Assembly: GCF_000496755.2 (NCBI RefSeq)
Contig: NZ_AYKS02000047.1
Coordinates: 62,001-126,000, forward strand
Direction: 5' to 3'
From: Serratia sp. DD3
GTDB lineage: Bacteria > Pseudomonadota > Gammaproteobacteria > Enterobacterales > Enterobacteriaceae
Length of the DNA: 64,000 nt
In this document: positions 16,803 through 25,832 of the stretch, piece by piece
Layout: every line of letters starts with the position of its first letter
How positions within the stretch are numbered: position 1 is the stretch's first letter
Translations under genes and position numbers: made by a program
The notes under the pieces: generated by a model
Databases searched by the model: none
What the model was told of the DNA's origin: nothing
Seen by the model: only the letters and a program-made list of their open reading frames with translations

Positions 16803-17903
16803 TTAATCCGGGTTTTTATTTGATGGGTAAAAATAAAAATTAGAATCAGCCTGGGATTTTTGCTGTGGCATTTTTTCATTATCTGATTCTATCCATATGC
16901 CTTTTCTTTTCTTTTCTTTTATAAAATTTCCGGTATATATAGCTAAAGCCAAGCCTTTCCCATTGGGAATGTTGAGTGTAGCACAAATTCGCTCAAACAG
17001 ATCACCTGGCGCTCTATATTCATTTATTAATGACCGATATGTATATATGAAGAAAGAACCTGCCACCAAAAAATAAAAAAAGAATATATGAACCCACTGC
17101 TCTAATGTTGGCGAGGCAAAAGAGGAGGGTAGCAATATGAGTACTGCACTGGGTATTGTTGACATTTTAATTAAACTCTTTACCGTAAACCAGCGACTCC
17201 CGGTACTGCACCCCGGCGTAGTGGAAATGGTCTGTTGCTCGGGGTTAGCCACCGCATACATTTTATACTCATCCCCATCAGGCATCACCGCCATTTCCAG
17301 ATAATCTCCCACTTTGATGTCGGTTTTATTTAACCAGCCAGAGAATGATTTACCACCAATTTTCCCCTTAACATAGAGGCATTGATACTCTTTCTTTTTG
17401 CCATCTTTTAATAAATTAGGTGCGGTAGAGTTAGCAAAAGCACTGAGTACTGCCACTAACACTGCGCCACTATTATCACGTTTAAGTTTTTCTTCCGCCC
17501 GCTGTTTCTCTGTGCTGTATTCCGTATAGGCAAAATAGCCAATCACCTTTTTAAAAGAGATTTCTTCCAGAATTCCACTGATTTTAATTAATGGCTGAGT
17601 GGGGGGTAATTCCGGTTGTGCCGGAAAATTGTCTCTTTCTTCCCCTACTTGTTTTAGATATTGCTGTGCTCTACCAAGACGTACTCTAACATCATCAATA
17701 TAGACTCTTTCTGCGATATTTTTAGCAGATTCAGCATCTTTGGGTTGATGAGGAGTATTATCATACTGACTAATCTGTTCAATTCTATTCTTAATATAGA
17801 TCTCAAGATGCTCAAAAGACCTCTTTAGACTCACAAAGTCTTTATATTCTTTACGTAAACAGTCAGTGCTGTTATAAAGCAGTTCATCAGTTTCTTTTTC
17901 CAT
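16803..17903 (-). CDS. Candidate immunity protein of the VasX-like effector, paralogue 3
   Basis: A 366-residue protein, first of the family and directly downstream of the intact effector with only a 12-base gap, so it is the prime candidate for the cognate immunity gene. AGGAG stands 9 bases before the ATG. It has the shared core (GGKSFSGWLNKTDIKVGDYLEMAVMPDGDEYKMYAVANPEQQ), given here only as a reference from about residue 160, and two transmembrane helices near residues 235-285 whose sequence differs strongly from the sister copies. Immunity proteins to pore-forming VasX-type toxins are membrane proteins in Vibrio (TsiV2), which fits. No direct proof; an accessory-effector role remains possible. 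Confidence 0.68.
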   Translation of the reverse strand: MEKETDELLYNSTDCLRKEYKDFVSLKRSFEHLEIYIKNRIEQISQYDNTPHQPKDAESAKNIAERVYIDDVRVRLGRAQQYLKQVGEERDNFPAQPELPPTQPLIKISGILEEISFKKVIGYFAYTEYSTEKQRAEEKLKRDNSGAVLVAVLSAFANSTAPNLLKDGKKKEYQCLYVKGKIGGKSFSGWLNKTDIKVGDYLEMAVMPDGDEYKMYAVANPEQQTISTTPGCSTGSRWFTVKSLIKMSTIPSAVLILLPSSFASPTLEQWVHIFFFYFLVAGSFFIYTYRSLINEYRAPGDLFERICATLNIPNGKGLALAIYTGNFIKEKKRKGIWIESDNEKMPQQKSQADSNFYFYPSNKNPD

Positions 17904-17915
17904 TGCTGTTCGCTC

Positions 17916-20690
17916 CTATAAATATCTAAAGCCGCGGGTCTTGTAAATATTTTTTAATGTTTTCTGCCTTAATTCATCAATCTGTTTCTGCTTTTCAGCA
18001 GAAGGTGGCAGATTAAACACTTCCTCTATGGCTTGTTGTAGCATTGCTTCCTGTTTGTGTAATAAATCAGAAACTTCGCTAGCAGTAAACTGCATGGTAT
18101 TATGATCGGTAGATTCGTTGCCAAATACGCTTTGTTGGCACCACAGTTGGAGCTCATTTTTACGGAAAATTTCATATAGCACCTGGACAATGGTAATGGT
18201 TACCATAACCTGCCAACTTGCAAGATACCCAATCCATTTTGTTACCGCAAAGCGAACCGCCCCATCTTCTATGGTAGCGAGTAGCGTAAATTTAAAGCCT
18301 GTTTTCCCCATACGCACTAATAGCTGGTTACTGCCAATTAGTAACTCATTAAGTGCACCGATGGCATAGGCACTATCGGATATTAGCTTGGCACAAGCCA
18401 ATGCAGTTGAATAAGAGCTAAGGCCTTCTTTTTTAACTTTAGTCGCCAGATCACTCACATCCAGTATCACTGTGAGGCCAGCAGCAATGCTGCCCATAGT
18501 GGCGCCAGCGCATTTCCATATTTTTGCTTGGGTCTCTTTTTGAATAACGCTGCTATAAGCTTCTTCAATAAGAGCGGCTAGTGAACTGCCAGCAAATAAT
18601 AGGGGAACACTTAATTTTGTTCGGTCTTCCACTGAGCCACTGCTGCTAGCGGTTAAACTTGCGGCAAGGGTAGCAAATAGTACAACCCCTAATGATTTAA
18701 TGCGAAAGACCTTAAGGCTTTGTTTCCCCTCTTCAGTATTAGCTAAGTTATCGTATCTATTTTTATATTCTTTTAATTTTTCAAGAAAACCTTGTTCTTG
18801 GTTTAACTGGTTATTAATAGCCGCTTGCATATTCTTCAGCATACCAGGGGCAAAAATACTGTCCCCATTGGGGTAGCTGATGGCATTATTCATCATTTTA
18901 GCCAATTCGACTTTGGTTACCCCAGCGTCCAGCATAAATATCGCCCGCAGGGTTCTTCCCTGAGCTGACTCGACTATGGTGCCTTTTAGGGCTTCATTGG
19001 TGATGGTGGTTAACGTTCGGTCACCCCAGCTCATTGTTCTTTGCATCAAGGATTGCGACCCTTGGCTACCGGCAATCATGGCACTTAATGCGCGGTCAGC
19101 AGCATCCGCATAGACCGAGAGTTTATCCAGAATATATTGGGTATCTTCTTTTATTGTCTCCCATGCGGAGGGTTGTTTTTGTGATTTTATCTTTTGTAGC
19201 AGCTCTTCAGTGAATGCCATTACCTGTGGGCTGTTAAATAACTGGTAACGCCATACCAGGTTGCCAGGCTCCTTACTGGAGAAACGATCAATCCATTCCC
19301 TAATTTGTTTTTCGCCGGCTTCAGATAAATTGATCGAGGCTAGGGCATAACCGACCGCTTCACGGAAGTTCAAATGATCCTGCGTTTCATCGGAATGAAA
19401 ATCAGTAATACATTCAATAAACAGTGGACTCTTTAGCCAAGGTAAGCGCAGGTCAATGGCAATCTTTATTTTCTTATCGATAGCCTCTTTTAGCGCTTGG
19501 TCACTCTTTTCAAAATCGGCCATCCAAAATTTATTAAGTGTTTTTTCATATTTGAACCAAGCATTAATTATTGATTTTTCTTGGATGTCTTTTATTTGAG
19601 CATCGTATTTTTTATCATTATTATCAATGGGATATCTATCTCTTATTTCCTTCGGTATGTTGGGGTTGGCATTAATATAATTGGCCGTCATTTTCTCTTG
19701 ATCTATTATTAAGTCTTTCCAACTTTGCTGTTCAACGGTCTGTGCTTCAGCCTGTTTGATGACCTTTTCTAGTCCTTTTATATGGTAATAGGTGGCATAT
19801 TCCACCGCCAGTTCATCACGGTAACGTTGGTGCATAAATAAGAAGTCATCACACCAGCCAGTGAGTTCATGGGTGATGCCGATGGGGTCATTCACTGCCA
19901 TCAGCAAGGGTTTGATTGGCGTACCATCGGGGTTAGTACCCCGTGTCTGTAGCGCTTTGAGGGTCTCTGAACTTTTACCCTCTCGCTTATCACTCCATGG
20001 ATACAGGGTGGTGCGTGGGCGAATGGCATCAGAGGCAAAATTGTAATAGGGCGAAGCGGGATTGATCAACGAGACCCGTGATAAATCAGTAGAGAAGGGT
20101 AATTTCCCCCTGGGAATATCGGGCCCCACTGGCTGATAGTCCAGTACGGTTTTCAGGTTGGCTTCCGTGGCTTGGGCGATGCCATGCTCTTCTTCCGGAC
20201 CTGTCCAGTGCCAGTATTCTACCGGTTGCATACGTTTTTTTCGCCGCGCGGCATCGTTGCCATAGAGATCAAATAGCGCCGGGTTCCATTTATACGGGGA
20301 GAAGGCAACCCAAACGGTGGTTCTCAGTGCAATGGGGTTAAGCACAATAAATTCAATATTGGCTGATTTATGGAAGCTTTCCGTACAGACTGAGCTGATT
20401 TTCGGCTGGGCAGCAGGCGCACTTTTTTGTTTCCATAATCCACCATCAGGGGTAATGCTCCAGGCCTCCCAGGTTTTGTTTCCTTCGTAATAGACATACA
20501 AGAACCCCGCCCGCATGGCGCGTAAGGCATAATCATATCCCTCGGTTTTAACGGGGAAGGGGGTTTCCGGTTGTGCCCAGGCAGGGAGCTTGGGTGATAT
20601 CGTGTCAGGAATAACCGCATAACGCACCGGTAACAGGGCCGGGCCACAGGGTTGGCAACGTGTGCACTTCAAAGGGGTTGGCTGGCTCAT
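17916..20690 (-). CDS. VasX-like T6SS effector (BTH_I2691/VasX_N family), pore-forming type
   Basis: A 924-residue effector. The N-terminus (CTRCQPCGPALLPVRYAVIP, residues 9-28) is the signature of the VasX N-terminal domain, followed by YALRAMRAGFLYVYYEG near residue 52. The middle is helical and charged. The C-terminal third carries at least four hydrophobic segments, among them SLGVVLFATLAASL, LSVPLLFAGSSLAAL, MGSIAAGLTVIL and the ASWQVMVTITIVQVLYEIF region, consistent with insertion into a target membrane. AGGAG lies 8 bases before the ATG. The gene overlaps the DUF4123 adaptor stop by 4 bases and follows vgrG, the usual order spike - adaptor - cargo - immunity. Vibrio VasX disrupts inner membranes; the same action here is inferred. 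Confidence 0.85.
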   Translation of the reverse strand: MSQPTPLKCTRCQPCGPALLPVRYAVIPDTISPKLPAWAQPETPFPVKTEGYDYALRAMRAGFLYVYYEGNKTWEAWSITPDGGLWKQKSAPAAQPKISSVCTESFHKSANIEFIVLNPIALRTTVWVAFSPYKWNPALFDLYGNDAARRKKRMQPVEYWHWTGPEEEHGIAQATEANLKTVLDYQPVGPDIPRGKLPFSTDLSRVSLINPASPYYNFASDAIRPRTTLYPWSDKREGKSSETLKALQTRGTNPDGTPIKPLLMAVNDPIGITHELTGWCDDFLFMHQRYRDELAVEYATYYHIKGLEKVIKQAEAQTVEQQSWKDLIIDQEKMTANYINANPNIPKEIRDRYPIDNNDKKYDAQIKDIQEKSIINAWFKYEKTLNKFWMADFEKSDQALKEAIDKKIKIAIDLRLPWLKSPLFIECITDFHSDETQDHLNFREAVGYALASINLSEAGEKQIREWIDRFSSKEPGNLVWRYQLFNSPQVMAFTEELLQKIKSQKQPSAWETIKEDTQYILDKLSVYADAADRALSAMIAGSQGSQSLMQRTMSWGDRTLTTITNEALKGTIVESAQGRTLRAIFMLDAGVTKVELAKMMNNAISYPNGDSIFAPGMLKNMQAAINNQLNQEQGFLEKLKEYKNRYDNLANTEEGKQSLKVFRIKSLGVVLFATLAASLTASSSGSVEDRTKLSVPLLFAGSSLAALIEEAYSSVIQKETQAKIWKCAGATMGSIAAGLTVILDVSDLATKVKKEGLSSYSTALACAKLISDSAYAIGALNELLIGSNQLLVRMGKTGFKFTLLATIEDGAVRFAVTKWIGYLASWQVMVTITIVQVLYEIFRKNELQLWCQQSVFGNESTDHNTMQFTASEVSDLLHKQEAMLQQAIEEVFNLPPSAEKQKQIDELRQKTLKNIYKTRGFRYL

Positions 20691-21721
20691 GGCAGTAGCT
20701 CCTTGCTTGGGTGGGTAACAGGTAGAGATAAGCGGTCACATTCATCAGCAAACCGTCGCCAGTCTTGTTCTGTCAGCCCAGCAATGCGTTCAATGTAACG
20801 GACTTGGGCCGGATGGGTTTCCAGCGACATCAGATAGTTAAATTCTGGATGTAAATCAATATAGGGGTGCCAGCGTAATATATGGAACGCGAACAGGATA
20901 CGTTCCTCTGGTTCAGCAATGACGGTTGAAGCTGCAATACGCTGTAGTGCTTGTTTGACCACTGCCTGCAACTGGCTTTCGCCTGTTCGTGATACTGTTT
21001 TGGCCTGGGCACGGTATTGTTGCAGCGCCTGATTGACCACCGCTATCTGTTCCAACTCAGGTTTATCTTTTTCTGCCATCCCCAAGGAAAATGTCAGCAG
21101 CGGTAAAGGCGATGCGCTATGCCGGCGTGAAACCAGTTGCCCATCACCGTCAATCAGATGCCAGCCGGATATCACCCCCATCAGCCGCTGTTGTTGGAAC
21201 GGGCTCAGTTGCGGCCACAATAGCGTATTGACGGCTGGGTCAAAGTAGCGCAGTAGAATATTACCGCCCCCTGACAGTGCTTGAACTGCGGTGCAGCCCA
21301 ACTGCCGTGCAACAATATGAGCCGGTTGTGCGCTGGTGAGCCAGGCACAGACAGTACGCCCGGCACCGGCAACAAGCTTGCTAGGGTCGGCTTCCTGCAA
21401 GGCTTGGGTAATGCTCTCTTCGAATAATTGCGCGTCTTCGGGTTGCGTGATATTCAGCGGAACCAGCCAGGGATAATAGGCTTGCGGTATTGACACATGC
21501 GTTAATGGAACGGGTTCCGGCTGGCGTTCGGTTAACGCGCTAATCCAGGGGGAACTGCTGTCCAGCTCGAGTTTTACTGGGTCGATAAGCAGGAGGAGGT
21601 TCTCCTTGCTGCCGGTCAGTTGTTCTGTCAGTTGGGCAACAATGGCCTGAGTCTGCTGTGCAATGGCGTTGGCGGAATAGTCAAATTGTACCCGCGTATC
21701 GGTATGTTCGATGGTGGTCAT
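20687..21721 (-). CDS. DUF4123 effector-loading adaptor
   Basis: A 344-residue protein of the DUF4123 type (Tap/TEC chaperones), which hold a specific effector and load it onto the VgrG tip. The N-terminal half has the family features LLLLIDP near residue 43, the AYYPWLVPL segment near residue 85 and RYFDPAVNTLLWPQL near residue 158. It sits 9 bases after vgrG and overlaps the effector start (ATGA), so its cargo is almost surely the VasX-like protein. AAGGA precedes the ATG. The C-terminal 130 residues carry no named motif and may form the cargo-specific part. Confidence 0.85.
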   Translation of the reverse strand: MTTIEHTDTRVQFDYSANAIAQQTQAIVAQLTEQLTGSKENLLLLIDPVKLELDSSSPWISALTERQPEPVPLTHVSIPQAYYPWLVPLNITQPEDAQLFEESITQALQEADPSKLVAGAGRTVCAWLTSAQPAHIVARQLGCTAVQALSGGGNILLRYFDPAVNTLLWPQLSPFQQQRLMGVISGWHLIDGDGQLVSRRHSASPLPLLTFSLGMAEKDKPELEQIAVVNQALQQYRAQAKTVSRTGESQLQAVVKQALQRIAASTVIAEPEERILFAFHILRWHPYIDLHPEFNYLMSLETHPAQVRYIERIAGLTEQDWRRFADECDRLSLPVTHPSKELLP

Positions 21722-21730
21722 TGCAGTTCC

Positions 21731-24112
21731 TTAACTGAGTGCAATGCTAGCACTTTGACTAGCGGTGGCGTCTTCAATCATGGATGCACAGTGATCTGGC
21801 AGGGTCACGGTAGCATTCTGACTTGCAGGCCCCATTTTTTGCAGCGTTGCGCATTTAATGGCCACATTTCCTGGGCTACCAATATCCACTTTTCCGTCTT
21901 TGATGCGCACAAAGGCCCCGCCACACTGCAGCACCAGTTCGGTTTTAGCGATGATGGTGACCTTGCCGTCACTGCTGGCAATGGTCATATCCTGTTTCGA
22001 TAGCATATCCAGTGCACCGCTTTGTGCCTGGATCTCCACCTTGCCGGCGGCGGCAAACAGCTTGATACCCATGGCCTTGGCAAACAGGCTGAGGGTTTCC
22101 CCCACGGCGATACGCATTTTTTTGGCGATACTGAAATCAGCATCTTCACCAGTGGTGGCAATCAGGTTCTGGCCTGCGGATAACTGCAAGCTACTGGGGG
22201 TCACCTGGGCAATCCCCGCTGGGGCCGAGAGCAACAAGGCGCGTTGTTGCAGGTCTTTGAGGGTGTCATTCAGCAAGGCGGTCTGTTTTTGCACATCAGC
22301 CAATTCCGCTTTGGCCATTTCTGCTGCAGTGCGCAACCCGGCCGCTTCCTGGCGGGCGGCTTCCAGCTCTTCCAGTGCCGATTGCATATCCAGCATTTGA
22401 CCTTGGGCCTGAGGTTGCCCATCGGCACTGATAAAAATGCCTTTTGCGGCCCGGAAACTGCCGTGACCATCAGTGCGCAGTTCAGCACCTTCACCACGCA
22501 GTTCACCTTTGGCATCAACGTTATAACCCAGGTTGAGTTGTGACTTGCCGGAGTGCTCGGTAGAGACTTTGATATGCTCTTTCTGTCGCTCATCGGAAAG
22601 ACGGATCTTATTGTTGCTAGGTGTACGTAGTACGTTGCGTTTGTAGTTTTCAAGGGTGACATGGTCAGGGTGTTTTGAGTCATGCAGGACGTGGGCGATA
22701 AAGGGTTTATCGGGATGACCCCCATCGAACATTACCGAAACTTCGGTACCTGCCAATAAAGGCAGGTGTAACCCATAAGTCTCCCCCGCATACGGGCGGG
22801 CCAGGCGCAGCCACGGGCTTTCATAACCGGTTTTCCAGCTATCCTGATCGAAGTCAAACTTCACCCGGTAACGGCCCATTTTGTCGATATGGCTGTAAGT
22901 GTCGTTGGGGGTGATGCTGGTGACTCGGGCGGGTAGCGGGACGGTGATCCGTGGGCGCGTTTTCAGGGCTGGCCGATAGTCCACACCATCACGGTAACCC
23001 ATGCCCTCCACCTCAAGCAGATAGCTTGAACTGCGTGATGCGCCAGAGGTAAATGCAGTGACCAACATGCCATTGGCAAAGGCACGGGTGTTATCGCCCG
23101 TCAGTTCAAGCACCTGACCAGGGGCGATAAGGGTTGCATTACTTTTCAGGCTCAGGCGGTGTTGCTGGTTTAGCTGGCGTTCATGGCGCAGGCGCGCATA
23201 GAAGTTGGCGGTTTCAGCCTCAGCGGTGGAGCTGGCGTATTTATCGCCTTCGGTGAGATAACCATCGGTATAATGATAATCGGTTCCGTAAGTGGTTTTG
23301 TCATCATCATGGGTAATATCGGCTTGTGCATCAAGGGGGTTACCTGCGGTGCGGTAATTATAGTCTTTAACGCTGACCGACTTTTCCACCACCTGATGCC
23401 GAGCCTGTAAATCCCATACTGACTCCAGGCTGCCATCGTGCATCCCCGCCGGATTCACCACCGGTATCTTGACATTAAATTGCCAATTGCGACCCGAATC
23501 ACCAAACACCGCCACTTCATGTTTGATCTCATGGTCCATGGTGAAATTGAACCAGATACCCACTTCACTGAGCAGGCTTGCGATAAACTCAAAGTCTGAT
23601 TGCATGAATTGGGTGATCAGCTCACGCTTCGGGTAATTGTGTTTTAGACGTAATTCGTACAGCCAGCCCGGCCAGTTGTGATTCTCACGTAGGATTTTTT
23701 CTACCACTTCAGGCACTGACTGATTCTGGTAGATGGCGGTGCGACGGGTTTTATCCAGCAGGGCCAGACGCGGTTGAAAGACAACGCGATAGACTGCTTC
23801 ATCACGGGAAGCTGAAATGCGGTCGAAATGGGTAATGACACCATGCACCGTGCGCTGTACTTGCGGCTGGGTGGTGATTCGATAGGCGGTCTGCGGCAGG
23901 GTCTGCATGATAAAGGACGCATCCTTCATCAGCATGGTTGCCGGGTCAATATCTTGTTCAGGGCTGGTGAGCACGATAGTATAGCGATACAGCTCACTTA
24001 ACCCTTCTCGGCCTTCAAAAGACTCCACATCCAACGATGCATTATTGCCTTTAACCAGCAGATGATAACGATTTAAGGTGAGTCCGGTGAGTATCGGTGG
24101 TAAAGAGGTCAT
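21731..24112 (-). CDS. vgrG: T6SS spike protein VgrG (TssI)
   Basis: A 793-residue VgrG. The gp27-like part fills residues 1-390, with the early FEGREGLSELYRYTIVL motif. The gp5 OB-fold follows, with FDFDQDSW and SPWLRLARPYAGETYGLHLPLLAGTEVSVMF near residue 420. Then come the DUF2345 region and a repetitive beta-helix tail rich in Q, A and D (about residues 520-760). There is no fused enzymatic domain after the tail, so it acts as a carrier. AGGAAA lies 7 bases before the ATG. It is the second gene of the minus-strand run, after tssL, and is followed by its adaptor and cargo. Confidence 0.95.
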   Translation of the reverse strand: MTSLPPILTGLTLNRYHLLVKGNNASLDVESFEGREGLSELYRYTIVLTSPEQDIDPATMLMKDASFIMQTLPQTAYRITTQPQVQRTVHGVITHFDRISASRDEAVYRVVFQPRLALLDKTRRTAIYQNQSVPEVVEKILRENHNWPGWLYELRLKHNYPKRELITQFMQSDFEFIASLLSEVGIWFNFTMDHEIKHEVAVFGDSGRNWQFNVKIPVVNPAGMHDGSLESVWDLQARHQVVEKSVSVKDYNYRTAGNPLDAQADITHDDDKTTYGTDYHYTDGYLTEGDKYASSTAEAETANFYARLRHERQLNQQHRLSLKSNATLIAPGQVLELTGDNTRAFANGMLVTAFTSGASRSSSYLLEVEGMGYRDGVDYRPALKTRPRITVPLPARVTSITPNDTYSHIDKMGRYRVKFDFDQDSWKTGYESPWLRLARPYAGETYGLHLPLLAGTEVSVMFDGGHPDKPFIAHVLHDSKHPDHVTLENYKRNVLRTPSNNKIRLSDERQKEHIKVSTEHSGKSQLNLGYNVDAKGELRGEGAELRTDGHGSFRAAKGIFISADGQPQAQGQMLDMQSALEELEAARQEAAGLRTAAEMAKAELADVQKQTALLNDTLKDLQQRALLLSAPAGIAQVTPSSLQLSAGQNLIATTGEDADFSIAKKMRIAVGETLSLFAKAMGIKLFAAAGKVEIQAQSGALDMLSKQDMTIASSDGKVTIIAKTELVLQCGGAFVRIKDGKVDIGSPGNVAIKCATLQKMGPASQNATVTLPDHCASMIEDATASQSASIALS

Positions 24113-24212
24113 AGTGATTTCCTGTCAGAAAGCCCACATTAACGGACCTGAAAATTTGTACGCTACCGCCCTTCGCCATCAATCCCACAGGCGCATCAGG
24201 TCATTTCTATTA

Positions 24213-24243
24213 CCCAGCGGAGAGGTTTGTTTACTCCGCCGGG
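24213..24243 (-). terminator. Stem-loop between tssL and vgrG
   Basis: CCCAGCGGAG pairs with CTCCGCCGGG (one mismatch) around an 11-base loop in the 178-base gap. There is no T-run, so attenuation or RNA processing is as likely as termination. Confidence 0.4.
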
Positions 24244-24290
24244 TGTTGTTTAACTGGCAAACGTTAATTCGCTAACGTTAATTTACTCAT

Positions 24291-24971
24291 TTAGCCCGGC
24301 AGTGCGGATTGTAATAATTGATGTAGCGAAAGCTGTAACCCGGTGATTAACCCCACAGTCACCACGACAGCGAGCAGGATCCACAACAAACGAGAATGCA
24401 GTAATGTTGCCCGGGAGCGGGGACGATAACGCACAATCACCGGGGTCGATATCGGGTGGTCAAATGCGGGCACCAGGGCATTCAATGAATCCAGCAAGGT
24501 TTGCCATTCAGCTTCGTTTTGGCGGAGTCTGCCGCGAAAACCCAGGCTTAAAACACGCTGGTAACAGGTCAGCACGTTCATATCAGGGGCGGGTTCATAC
24601 AGGATGGCTTTAATGTTGTCCAATAACTGGTTGCCCGCATCAAGCGTAGAAAAAAAGCGTGCCTGGAGTGGCTGTGCATGCCAGGTGGGATTGACTTCCC
24701 GGTTTGGGTTGTTGGCGGTGGGGCCAAGGCGGGTGAGTACGGTTTCATCCAATAATGCGCATTGCGCATAAATAATGGCATCAATGCGATGTTTTGCCAT
24801 ACCTCGCTGTGCCAGTGCCGTATTGGCGTTCTCTACCAGCGTCACCGCCTGGCGATACACCGCCTCACTGACAAATGCAGAAGGATTATTTTTTACCCCC
24901 AGTACAAACAGCCATGTATCCTGCAATAAGGTGTCGATCAGTACAACAGGATTGTCAGCAATACCGTCCAT
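24291..24971 (-). CDS. tssL: T6SS inner-membrane protein TssL (DotU)
   Basis: A 226-residue DotU-type protein. The cytoplasmic domain contains LLQDTWLFVLGVK near residue 13, YAQCALLDETVL near residue 70 and the FFSTLDAGNQLL segment near residue 105. A single C-terminal transmembrane helix (LLWILLAVVVTVGLITGL) is near residue 195. There is no peptidoglycan-binding extension, so this is the short form. The ATG at 24969-24971 is chosen because AGG lies 8 bases before it; a TTG 21 bases upstream in frame would add seven residues. TssL forms the inner-membrane complex with TssM, here separated from it by the effector block. Confidence 0.9.
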   Translation of the reverse strand: MDGIADNPVVLIDTLLQDTWLFVLGVKNNPSAFVSEAVYRQAVTLVENANTALAQRGMAKHRIDAIIYAQCALLDETVLTRLGPTANNPNREVNPTWHAQPLQARFFSTLDAGNQLLDNIKAILYEPAPDMNVLTCYQRVLSLGFRGRLRQNEAEWQTLLDSLNALVPAFDHPISTPVIVRYRPRSRATLLHSRLLWILLAVVVTVGLITGLQLSLHQLLQSALPG

Positions 24972-25381
24972 CAATAAACCTAACCCCGCCAAAACAAAAC
25001 CAAGAGACTACCATGTGACCAGAGAAGATAACATAAGCATTATTAACATTATTTTCAGATAATTGTTAACAAAATGAGAGGTTAAACATAAATAGCATGG
25101 CTGGGAACGCTTTTGTGATGGGGTTGGATCACAAGTACGCGGTCTGCGCATGCCAATAACAGGCGCAAAAATGTTACTTTTGTTTACAATGATTTTTACC
25201 GCTCAAAAATCTCCTGCCTTGGTGTCATCTTTTAATAGGTTCGCCGAGTGCTCATCTTCGTGGTTGTAATGGGGACATCGACGATGGATGCCAAACCGTG
25301 ATCGATTTAGATGCCATGTTGTACTTTGATTCTTTTTTTGATGTATGTTGTCATCATTATATGAATCAAGGGGGTAGTATT
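24972..25381. other. Intergenic region upstream of tssL and vapB
   Basis: About 410 bases, AT-rich at both ends, separating the minus-strand T6SS run from the plus-strand antitoxin gene. It must hold the tssL promoter and probably that of vapB. I found no clear sigma-54 box or operator palindrome in it. Confidence 0.45.
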
Positions 25382-25588
25382 ATGCGAACTACAGTCACGA
25401 TTGATGATGCGCTGTATGCACAGGCGTTGGAAATGGCCGACCCAGACATGGATAAGGCAGATATTTTCCGTGAAGCGATGAAAACGTTTGTGCGGGTGCA
25501 GGCAGCAAAAAGGCTGGCTTCGCTCGGCGGCACCTCACCTGATATGCCGATAGTTCCTCGTCGCCGGGAAGAGCCATCCGCAGAATGA
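25382..25588 (+). CDS. VapB-family antitoxin, toxin gene missing
   Basis: A 68-residue protein beginning [21 protein letters not shown], the pattern of the VapB-type antitoxins that bind DNA as a ribbon and neutralise a VapC PIN-domain RNase. The ATG at 25382 is chosen over a start 84 bases upstream because AAGGGGG lies about 7 bases before it. The stop overlaps an ATG (GAATGATTGTTTTA) that would begin with MIV, as a coupled VapC would. That frame ends after 16 codons and no PIN domain follows, so the toxin has been lost or replaced. Confidence 0.78.
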   Translation: MRTTVTIDDALYAQALEMADPDMDKADIFREAMKTFVRVQAAKRLASLGGTSPDMPIVPRRREEPSAE

Positions 25589-25606
25589 TTGTTTTAGCTA
25601 AACGTT

Positions 25607-25812
25607 TTAATGCGAGTTATCGGTCGATTCATTGAGCCCAAAACCTAACAAACATGGCGTATATAAAGTATGCTCCGGCGTTCCCAAAGAACCTCAGCCG
25701 ATCTGCGGTAGATTCAACAAACGGCACGAACTTGACGTTGATATTGCACTGAGTAAGCGTATTATTTCTGTCAATGATGCCTTGAGTGCTCAATCATATC
25801 TATCGGTTTAAA
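25607..25812 (+). other. Open frame without a start codon, before the WG-repeat gene
   Basis: From the TAA just upstream, the frame is open for about 67 codons to TAA at 25810-25812 and reads sensibly (KPNKHGVYKVCSGVPKEPQP, then RHELDVDIALSKRIISVNDA). There is no ATG, GTG or ribosome binding site at its head. I do not recognise it. It looks like the 3' end of a lost gene. Confidence 0.4.
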
Positions 25813-25832
25813 CCTGTGAGTGTTGCGACTAA

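Noticed and set aside
25090..25125. Sigma-54 promoter before tssL
   Set aside because: TGGC and GC elements are present in TGGCTGGGAACGC, but the spacing between GG and GC is 8, not the required 10 bases, and the orientation does not serve tssL.
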